Source: Phytoseiulus persimilis (taxonomy: Eukaryota > Arthropoda > Arachnida > Mesostigmata > Phytoseiidae). Taken from it: a stretch of DNA of 64,000 nt. The position numbers and the translations under genes are program-made. The DNA is taken from NCBI GenBank assembly GCA_037576195.1, contig CM075101.1:35402001-35466000 (forward strand), in the 5' to 3' direction. The notes under the pieces are model-generated. The model saw nothing but the letters and a program-made list of their open reading frames with translations. It did no database searches and was not told where the DNA came from. Shown one piece after another: positions 24,546-32,792 of this stretch (its first letter is position 1; each line of letters begins with the position of its first letter).

Positions 24546-25524
24546 CCGGCTCCGCTCTCTCTGTTCGCGCGGTGCTAGGCGCGGGGCGCGGGCAACTTTC
24601 TCATCGGTGTGAATCCGCTTGCCGACGAAACAGCGGTCTGCGAAGACCGCAGGTTCAACCGTCTGCGGCCGTGATGCGCTCTCACACGGTAGAGCCGAAC
24701 CTTCGCTCCCGGAAGGGCTTGGAATCCAACTGGGTTTCCTTCCACCTCTCAACAATGAAAGTCATCTTTTTGGTTCCCGAACTTTGGACATTTTCTCCAA
24801 AAATCCCAGAATCCGCACATTAACCCTTGAAATCGCGGAAACCGGACAAACCCGACGGACAAGGACATGCCCGGTCATATGGCGTCTCTACTCATGAGTC
24901 ATAACGGCCGAAAAGAGCTCAAATACCCCCAAGAATATCAGCACAACGATGAAGCGGAACGAGTCCGGCTTCAAATATGGGATTTTTCGCCGTCATCTGG
25001 ACTCGGGGACCCCTAGTTACGAACTCAGCCTGATGCTTCTCACTGCTTTACTGGGCGAACTCATGTAGAACCGTAAACCAGAGTGGATCCCATGCCTCGG
25101 GGCAATGCGGTTATCCCATTCTTGGGACCTGATGCCGGCGAAAGCAGCGAAGAGAAGCGATCGGATTCACCTCAACGGTTTCGATTCCGCCCCGGTTGAC
25201 GGTACTGCGATGGCGTGTCAAGTCTAGGGAGCAGCGCATGCGAACCTTGTAAGGGGAATCAACGTCTATTTGATTAGCGGTGTGGAATTCCTATTTCGCT
25301 TCTGGTATTTTCGCTTTGCCGTTAGAACAGTCCATACCACCGGCTCTCAAAATGAAAGCTCCCGATGGAGTGTGCCGAATTCGAAAGAAACCGAGGCCAA
25401 TAACAGAGAGATTCCCGCACAGCGGCGGCATTCGGTGACTCCGATGAAGAATTAAACTCCTCGAAGTGAATGCAGTGGAACTGAGGATAATCCGGGATTC
25501 GCTCACATCGACCATGGGTCGTAG

Positions 25525-25728
25525 CCTAGAGTCCTCCACCACAATAATCACCGCAACAAGAACGACAAGAAAGGATTTGATACTGAGGGAACTGCTCCTA
25601 TGATTGAATCTCGCATCAACGATCGGCTTCAGTTGAGAAACTGGGCTCAGGAAGCACGTGCCCCCACTAAATATATTCCTGCTACTTTTCAAAGCCAGAA
25701 AATTGGAACTTGTTCGCAAAGAGATTGA
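25525..25728 (+). CDS. Exon-like open frame, unidentified
   Basis: This open frame has no stop from 25525 and ends at a TGA at 25726-25728. It reads in part GFDTEGTAPMIESRINDRLQ and RNWAQEARAPTKYIPATFQS. Codon use looks protein-like and there is no ATG near the start, so it would be a terminal exon, with partners possibly near 25310-25440. I do not recognise the product. It sits 125 bp upstream of CRIPT on the same strand. Confidence 0.28.
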   Translation, partial: PRVLHHNNHRNKNDKKGFDTEGTAPMIESRINDRLQLRNWAQEARAPTKYIPATFQSQKIGTCSQRD

Positions 25729-25853
25729 ATCCGACGCATAAGGTGGTGCTTCCGAGTTTTAGTGTGGAACCGTTGTTGTTCGAACAGCTCAGATGTGGAA
25801 GCCGAGGCTGAAACGAAGCGAAGATCTGGGATCAATCTCTCGAAGCTTGAGGT

Positions 25854-26328
25854 ATGGTGTGCGAGAAGTGTGAAAAGAAATTGGGCAAAGTCTGCACACC
25901 CGACCCTTGGAAAGCTGGTGCATCCAACACAAATGAGAGTGGTCGAAAAATAAACGAAAACAAGTTGCTTTCCCAGAGGAAAAATAAGTTCAATCCTTAC
26001 ACCACAACTTTCAATATTTGCCGGATCTGTCGAACAAAGGTGGGTGCCTCAGCTCAATGCGCTCGCGGTGGTTATCCAGTGAACTGGATCCCCGATACAG
26101 CTTCGGGACGTTGACTCGTTAGTTTTCATGGAGGAATATTATCCGAAGGGATCATCTTCGCACGTACCGCGCATCTTGGGATGCACATCGTTCACGCGTC
26201 TTTTCCTCCAACAGGTCCATCAGATAGGTTCGCATTATTGTCAGGGCTGTGCATACAAGAAGGGGATCTGCGCTATGTGTGGCAAGAAAATCTTGGATAC
26301 CAAGAACTACCGGCAGAGTTCCACATGA
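25854..26328 (+). CDS. CRIPT: CRIPT, cysteine-rich PDZ-binding protein
   Basis: Two exons, 25854-26039 and 26215-26328, joined across a 175-bp GT-AG intron in phase 0, give a 99-residue protein, close to the usual length of about 101. It starts VCEKCEKKLGKV and carries four CXXC pairs: C3/C6, C56/C59 (CRIC), C71/C74 (YCQGC) and C81/C84 (CAMC). The C-terminal half SHYCQGCAYKKGICAMCGKK is nearly invariant in the family. CRIPT is a small zinc-ribbon-type protein, known as a PSD-95 PDZ ligand in vertebrates and also associated with the minor spliceosome. The C-terminus here is RQSST, not the classical class I PDZ ligand seen in mammals (ending in Val). The start is the only ATG that gives the conserved N-terminus. 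Confidence 0.95.
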
Positions 26329-26460
26329 TTGTACAGACTATAGTTGATCCGAAGCTGGGCTCTATGTAATCCAGCAAGCTCACAGTAGCATGGATCCGAG
26401 CAAAGTCGATCTGTCTGCAGAGGGCTGTCTTATGTTCCAATTCTTGTATAATAACTTGTA

Positions 26461-26466
26461 AATAAA
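26461..26466 (+). terminator. Polyadenylation signal for CRIPT
   Basis: AATAAA lies 133 bp after the CRIPT stop codon on the same strand, a typical distance for a short 3' UTR. No competing signal was noted in between. Confidence 0.6.
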
Positions 26467-26469
26467 GAC

Positions 26470-27715
26470 TCCCGGGAGAATCTGGAATCAGCGTTCGTGT
26501 GATACAATCTCCGTGAATTTCTGGCTAGAAATCGAATTTCTGCCGTGAGAGCCTTCGCTCGTCTTCGTTTTGATTGTGGCGAATGTCGACACTAGCTACA
26601 TTATTCTCAGATAAGAGACGTTTCTCCCCAATATGACATCAACTTTGTTGTCCATAGTCTGAAAAGAATGAAAGCGGGAGCAGCCTATGCATAGCAGTGA
26701 TTGCATGATTCGCACATTCGAGAGGATGTGACCCTGGGATCCACTCAGAAAACATCGGCTCCGTGGAACGTTTGAGGTTATTATAATCGATCCCCGATGT
26801 CCTCAAACTGCACTCTTTGAAGTCAGATCCCAGAGCTTCCGGGAACGGCGTTTCCTGAATCATTTGACAATTTCAGATCGGAGCTCGCTTATTATGGAGA
26901 AGAAGTAACAAAATATTTTAATATTCTCGGGACGCGAACCTTCGGGGGACCGCGTGGTGGGTGTTCACAGCCGCCTCACGTTCAAGCAACCGCACCCATC
27001 ACGACGACGAAGAGGAACAGGAATCCAAAAGGAAAAGGCCGCGGCGTGGCACAAGGGCGAGGCTCAAGCTGAAAAAAAAACGCTCCTATAACAAAGCTGT
27101 GTGAAGCTTGGTGTCATGCTTGCCCCTGGTAGTGCCTTGGCGTGAGCCTCAATGTGCGTCCATTGCTTGGAAACGATGGCGAAGCGGTCGGGACTGGTTT
27201 GGCGGGATGGAATCTATGTATCGTTTCGTCGATCTTTACCTATGTGAGACTCCATTGGATGACACGCACCTGCTGCGAAGAATCAGTGAGCTCGACTCGC
27301 CGCTCGGTGCCAATGCGAGTCCCAGGCGGGCTACAGGCTCATTTAGGTGATTCGAGAGACCGACACGTGATATCACCGAACCGTCTGGTTAACTGAATCA
27401 TTTGTTGACCACGGAGTACACCGGCCGTCGGTTGCTTCGACGATTCAATTCCAGACAGCGGAGCAATCGCTGATCAATTCCTGTTTTCCCCTTGGGGTGG
27501 GAAAGAACAGAGTGTCGGTACAGCGTATTCTGCGAATGGTACTAGAGCCGGGGGTGAAGGTTGCTCTTTAGTTCTAGCAAGTTACCCTCGGAAACTTCAA
27601 GATCCGCGTTCAGCAGATTGCTTCCTGTAGCAGCTACACCTTTGCTCAATTCGAACAGGGAACTGTTGATGGGGAACAGCGAGGACGTAAGCGAGGCGGA
27701 AGAAGTAGGTAGGCT
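26470..27715. other. No recognisable gene
   Basis: Only short overlapping open frames on both strands; no conserved motif recognised between the CRIPT 3' end and the inverted-repeat element. Confidence 0.45.
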
Positions 27716-27719
27716 GAGC

Positions 27720-28365
27720 ATAACGAAGCTGCAATTCCTCCCCGTAGCGGATCGTCCAAACCTCTTTCCCAGTTGAGGAAAGTTGAAAAACTTGTTGGTT
27801 CACCCGGAAGGAGAAGGCTGACCACTTTCTCAGATATCGCTAAAAGTACTTCTCTTCATCGTCTACTCGCAGGGCCAGTTTTATTCCGATGCGGGGGGTC
27901 AGTGGAGGTGATTCTGGGACCAATCTGAGCAAACTTTCCCGAGCCTGGAAAGGTGATTCTGGGACCGATCTGAGAACATTCTCCATGTCTGGAAGGGTGA
28001 TCTTGGGAACAATCTGAGCATACTTTAGCGAGTCTGGGAGGATGGTTCCGGGATCGATCTGACCATTATTTCCAGATAGATGACTTTATCCGATGACTTC
28101 TATTCATTTTTATGCTGCGTTTCAAGGAAACACTCTGAGGAGAAACCGCTTCCTCGCCGATGTTCAACTGTTGATATCTCGGCAAAATCGCATCGGGATG
28201 AAACTTTCCCAGCGAGTACACGATGAAGAGGAGTACTTTTGGCGATATCTGAGAAAAAGGTCACCCTTCCCCTTCCGGGTGAACCAACGAGTTTTCAATT
28301 TTCCTCGGATAGGAAAGAGGTTTTCAGGACTCGCTGCCTACGGCTTGCTATTGAAGAGAGCTTCA
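27720..28365. repeat. Inverted-repeat element enclosing four 45-bp tandem units
   Basis: The left arm (about 27720-27895) and right arm (about 28185-28365) are reverse complements of each other at roughly 75-85% identity; both contain TTCCGGGTGAACCAAC when read in the same sense. Between them, 27906-28083 holds four tandem units of 44-45 bp with core GGTGATTCTGGGACCAATCT, diverging from left to right. A reverse-oriented unit of this family also occurs at about 5111-5170. A 142-codon open frame covers the right arm (28093-28521), but its mirrored partner in the left arm is broken, so I do not call it a gene. Probably a non-autonomous element. Confidence 0.75.
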
Positions 28366-29742
28366 CAACGGTGGTTCTCGAGATATGAGCATTTCAAGTA
28401 TTCGAAAACCGATTTTGTTCGGTGGGGCGCCCATCCCGGCAGGCCCTTTAACGTCAGATACCGGAGCCGAGTTCCTACCTGCTGCATCAAATCGTTCGTC
28501 GGTTCCGTTGCTCGAAAGTGAATAATCCTGGTGAACCAGGCGAACCCGTCAAACGCCCACGGGAGCTAAGCGCTCTCCATTTCTAATCCTGTCTCTGGAT
28601 ATCTTTCTCTTTCCCGAATTTCGGGATCTCACATCTCGGGACGAAGGTCCCACAGTATTCCTGGGCCAGCTTATGCGACGATAATCCGGAGTTTCGACCA
28701 TTGCGAGCATCACGCGCATCGAATTACTACTATGCGCTCAAAGGTCTGTGAGATGGTCACATAAGAGAGGCTTCCGATTACAAATACCTGCGGTCTTCCA
28801 TTGATGTTCTCCAAGTGCTACTCGAGAGGATATCCGAGCTCGAACGGAAGCTTTCAGGAATGCCAACTACTTATTCCCCAATCTTCAATTGGAACGGGTG
28901 ACTTCTCGGAACAGATCTGAGAGACCTGAGTTGATGTTGCTTTCGAAGGAGTAGAGCTTTTCATTTTCGAGCCCGCCGAGCCCACATTCCATGGTCGAGT
29001 ATGTTGCAGAAGGATTGGCGTACGCCTCATGCCGTTCGACTTCTCATGAAAGCCCAAGGAGACGATAAGACCAGCGCTCGCCTTCCATCACCTTTGAGGT
29101 GATAGGCTCACTATATTGATCTTGTTACACAAGCCGAATCGTTGATCTCATTGGACAAGGGCGGTTTGCCTCGAAGACGAACTGATATATTTCGAGCACA
29201 CAGAACCATTGATTTCGACTGGTCCAACCTCAACCAAGTCTGGTAGATACAATGGTTCTCGGCTTTCTGGAAAAGGAGGATGGGTGACATCACGTGACAC
29301 GGAATCGACATAGATAGATTGACCCAGCCTTGGAACTACCGGTCCCACTGTGTGAAACATCTGAGTCGTGAGCAACGGAGTCCTTTCCTGACCAGTTGAA
29401 ACAGAGGAGTGAGGATACCTGAGGCTGTCAATATCCTGAATGGGTGCCCTTCGGGATACGAAGTTCGTCATCAACTGGAACTTGGGATCATTCGGTTTCG
29501 GTAAAGTCTGGTTTGGCTTGGGAACATTGGAAGCCCACTGCGATAAGCATTTTGGATATTGCCGGCTTTCACTGATCCGGGCAATTCAATTTCACTTGAA
29601 CTGGCAATTCATTTCTCTCAGACAGAATCCACTTGAGGATTAGCGATAAACCGACGATGGAAGCAAGGCGTCGCTCGCTCTATCTCACATTTCATCCATC
29701 CTCCATTGAGATCGAGTGGTGTGCTTCGCCCTCACGTCCACG

Positions 29743-30648
29743 ATGAAGTTCTTCTGTGGCACGTCAGTGATCGCGCTCGTGATCAATCTTTGTAACGCAG
29801 AGTTACTTCCCCGGTATCGGGCTCCCCTCAAGGAATTGACACGCAGGAATGGCGGATTCGATTTCCTTATGTTGAGCATGAACTATAGAGCGGGAACCTG
29901 CATGAACAATAGCAAGTGCGTCCCCCCCGACGACAGTTTCCATCCCCTTTGGACAATCCACGGACTATGGCCATCTTCGAAAGGTAGGGTAGCCTCTTCC
30001 TCCCATGAATAAGAATTCCACTTCGGCAGTGACTCATATTTTTCCCCGAGGCTCGAAGTATAGCTGGGATGCTACTCGAGAGGAACGATTCCAGATGGAG
30101 AGGGGCCCTCCTTTTGCCGAACCAGCCAAAAGTTTGATGTCAAAGCTCTGGGCCGAATCAGAGCGCGTTTGAACGAATCCTGGCCGACCTTCATGAGCTA
30201 TAACTCGCAAAATTTTTGGAGACACGAGTTCAACAAACATGGATCATGCGCCATCGCGGGGAAACTGGAAGATATCACTAATTCGTTCTCTTACTTCGAC
30301 AAAACTCTCAACGTAAGCCAGAACTTCAACGTCACGGAGTATTTGAAGGGAGTCAAGAGCAATAACAAGACCCCGGTAGCCCTTACAGCTCTCATTGACG
30401 CCATACGTGATAAGTTCCCCGCACGGGTTCAGTTCCACTGTGAAGGCCAGAAAGCTGGCTCTTCTGTTCTGCAGGAAATAAGACTATGCTTCAACAAGAA
30501 ATTCCAGCCTTTCAATTGCCCCGAATTGAGAACTTGCACGACAGAGGAAGTTTGGTACTTGAAAAGCGGAGCTGCGTCCTTAACTTACAGCTTTGTCATT
30601 ATTTCAATTCTGGTGATCCTGGCATTGATTGACAGAGGCTCCTCGTAG
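29743..30648 (+). CDS. RNase T2 family ribonuclease with C-terminal hydrophobic segment
   Basis: Exon 1 (29743-29983) and exon 2 (30095-30648) join in phase 1 over a 111-bp intron, giving 264 aa. Residues 1-19 form a signal peptide (MKFFCGTSVIALVINLCNA). The first active-site motif TIHGLWP is at 71-77 and the second, FWRHEFNKHGSC, at 121-132; H73, H124, E125, K128 and H129 are all present. The C-terminal IRLCFN and cysteines fit the family. Four N-glycosylation sequons occur (NNS, NES, NVS, NVT). RNase T2 enzymes cleave single-stranded RNA to 2',3'-cyclic phosphates in the secretory or lysosomal lumen or outside the cell. Unusually, the protein ends with a hydrophobic stretch (about 243-259, SFVIISILVILALI) and a short tail, suggesting a membrane or GPI anchor. 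A paralog follows 0.6 kb downstream. Confidence 0.92.
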
Positions 30649-30794
30649 TCTGATGGCTCGGGCTTTGAGTGCCGATATCCTATTATTCAATCTCAAAAGC
30701 CACGGAAAACCCCACAAAGTCCCGTCTTGGTTTTTTGAAGCAAGGACTCTGTGTTGTTCTAGTTTCACAGCAAGCCGGAGCACCATACATGGGT

Positions 30795-31200
30795 TATGAT
30801 TGAGACACACAGCCTGAATCAGGCCATGGCTTCACACTGTTGAGGTTAGGATCATATTTGGACCGGTGTAAATGATTCGGCGCAGGTCCGGCATCTGAGC
30901 TGATAACCCGGATGGTTCTGAATGGTTGACAATCGTCCGGAGTCGGAATAAAAGTACGGTTGTTCACGAGAAGGGACTTTTGTTGTTTCGCAACCAGTGC
31001 TATCAACTCCCCGGTGAGCCCCTCGAATAAAAATCCCGTGCAAGCGCTCCGTCTCCGTTTCAAGCTGTCTATTCGGGAGTTGTCGTTCCGAACTCCGGCA
31101 TCTTTCGCACGCTGGATCACTTTTTCGATATCATCCCTCAGAACAGCGGATGCTCCACGTGTGAGCGAGCGGTCTCTCAGACAGCCCGAGCTGCAGTCAT
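30795..31200 (-). pseudogene. Broken TatD-like (TATDN3-type) hydrolase copy
   Basis: The minus strand reads, in order but in shifting frames, VLRDDIEKVIQRAKDAGV, ELIALVAKQQ, YSDSGRLSTIQNHPGYQL and a PVQ motif. The order and spacing follow the N-terminal third of TatD-family metal-dependent DNases: a first helix with DDI..VI.RA...GV, a strand with ALVA, then PG..L ending in HPVQ. The metal-binding D-x-H-x-H is not recognisable and at least one frameshift is needed. It lies antisense between the two RNase genes. The identification is moderate because only short matches are available. Confidence 0.45.
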
Positions 31201-31263
31201 CTTCCGAACAAGCGAAGGAGATTTTGCAGGAGCTCCTCCAAGAAAAAACTCCCGACGTCGCCC

Positions 31264-32056
31264 ATGGAGTTTGTCTGTTTAGGCATCGTCGCATTACTCC
31301 TCACCGCTCACGAGCTGACAGCGGCAAAAACATCTCTCGATCAGCGGAGTGAAGGATCAACCAGCTACAGCTCATTCACCCTGAGCTTGAGATCACGCGG
31401 AGGCTTCTGTCTGAAGAATCCAGAATGCGTTCCGATTCGGGCTAACTGGACGCTGCTGCCACTCACCATCCATGGTTTATGGCCGACGTTTCCAAATGGT
31501 GAATGCTCAGGTGACTCTCTATACGGGTTCCTCATTCTCGTTGATCAGACAGAATAGGGACTCCCAAATTCTGTACCTTTCAGGCAGCGGGGGACCAACA
31601 AACTGCGCATCAAATTTTCAATTCAATACAAGGACGATGAAATTCTCTCGAGTTTCATTAAAAGCATCATGGCCAAGTTTGACTTACGAGGGTGATGCAG
31701 AGTTTTGGCGAAACCAGTTTTTCGAATACGGATCATGTGCCGTGAACCCGGGTTCAGCTATAGAAGGTCCGAACAGCTATTTCGAGCAAGCTGCTCATCT
31801 CTACAGAAGCTTTTATGTCCTCAAGAGATGGAGCGCATTCAAACCGAATGATTCAGAGCCAATGCCCCGGGGAGAACTAAAAATGGGATTGGAAGCGCTC
31901 TTCCCTAACAAGGTTCAGATGTTCTGTCGAGGTCAGATGAGCGACTTCGAAGTTTTACAAGAGATACGGCTATGTTTCAACAAGCAATTGAAACCAGTCG
32001 ATTGTTCAGATCATCTTTCCTGTAACACCAGCAGCATCTGGTTCTTGGAGCGCTGA
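31264..32056 (+). CDS. RNase T2 paralog lacking the second active-site motif
   Basis: Exon 1 (31264-31498) and exon 2 (31584-32056), phase 1 with an 85-bp intron at the same position as in the upstream paralog, give 235 aa. Residues 1-21 form a signal peptide (MEFVCLGIVALLLTAHELTA). The first motif TIHGLWP is intact (68-74, His70). The second motif reads FWRNQFFEYGSC (119-130): relative to the neighbour's FWRHEFNKHGSC, both His, the Glu and the Lys are replaced (N122, Q123, E126, Y127). The fold-forming cysteines, the FW, the GSC and the LQEIRLCFNK block are retained, and the frame is open throughout. Family knowledge says such a protein should lack RNase activity; binding or inhibitory roles are inference. 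It lacks the hydrophobic C-terminus of the paralog. Confidence 0.9.
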
Positions 32057-32229
32057 TTCAGTAGATGGAATCTCAACTCGCGAGTCATAGTTATCCATGA
32101 TGCTAGCATTCATCGAACTCTGGTTTATACGAGTGTTCGGAGTCGAGCGATCGTGTTCTGTCTCGATTCGGTTCCAGGATCCACCTCGCCGAGCATGACT
32201 TAAAATATGAAGGAACCTGCATGATTGTG

Positions 32230-32235
32230 AATAAA
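32230..32235 (+). terminator. Polyadenylation signal for the second RNase T2 gene
   Basis: AATAAA (within TGTGAATAAATGTG) lies 174 bp after the stop codon on the same strand. Confidence 0.5.
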
Positions 32236-32387
32236 TGTGCGTCATCAAACTCCCGATGGAAGCCCATTCACCCTATCTATCATACAGAAAGATTTTACCA
32301 ACTATTTTCAATGGCCGAGAGGAATGACGATTCCGGACTAATTCCCAATGGGTGCATTCCACTGCAATACAGACACTTCCGAACAGC

Positions 32388-32645
32388 ATGCAATCCGAGA
32401 GACGGCCTCGACACAAATATGATGAACTTCTGGAACTCCCGGAGCTCAGCTCAAGGAGCCACTTTGTCTCGCGGGAGGTGGGAGGGAAAGTTGAGTCTTA
32501 TCAGGTTTTGCGGATGCTGTACAGAGGAGAGTATTTGCCGACGAGCAAGCTGGCGCTTTCGCAACCGTTCAGGTGGCCAAAGCGTTGCGTTCACTGCCGC
32601 CGATACCATGGCGCAACGATTTCCTTGAAACACCTTGCGGCTTGA
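32388..32645 (+). CDS. Small hypothetical protein or terminal exon
   Basis: From the ATG at 32388 an 85-codon frame reads in part KYDELLELPELSSRSHFV, VESYQVLRMLYRGEYLPTSK and WPKRCVHCRRYHGATISL before a TGA at 32643. Codon choice looks protein-like and the frame stays open upstream to about 32325, so it may instead be the last exon of a gene. A CxxC (CVHC) near the C-terminus is the only notable feature. No signal peptide and no family recognised. It sits between the second RNase T2 gene and the acidic-protein gene, on the same strand. Confidence 0.35.
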   Translation: MQSERRPRHKYDELLELPELSSRSHFVSREVGGKVESYQVLRMLYRGEYLPTSKLALSQPFRWPKRCVHCRRYHGATISLKHLAA

Positions 32646-32736
32646 GCACACATCTTTGATCAATTCGAGCTGATTTTCCTCTGAATTGCCCATTTCAAAC
32701 AACCCTCTGTTGATGCAGCTGAGCCTGAAAGGCCAA

Positions 32737-32742
32737 TATAAG
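32737..32742 (+). promoter_or_regulatory. TATA-like element of the acidic secreted-protein gene
   Basis: TATAAG (in CCAATATAAGAGCTG) lies 56 bp before the ATG at 32793, with TCAGTT, an arthropod-initiator-like sequence, about 25-30 bp downstream. Position and order fit a core promoter; this is inference from spacing only. Confidence 0.4.
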
Positions 32743-32792
32743 AGCTGCTTACTTCATCGGCCTTCAGTTCTCGACATACTTCACTAGCGAGC

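Noticed and set aside
24630..24670. GACCGCAGGTTCAACCGTCTGC, resembling a tRNA T-arm
   Set aside because: The preceding 50 bases cannot form acceptor, D and anticodon arms; no tRNA.
28093..28521. 142-codon plus-strand open frame
   Set aside because: Covers the right arm of an inverted repeat whose mirrored left arm has diverged into a different, broken reading; no family match.
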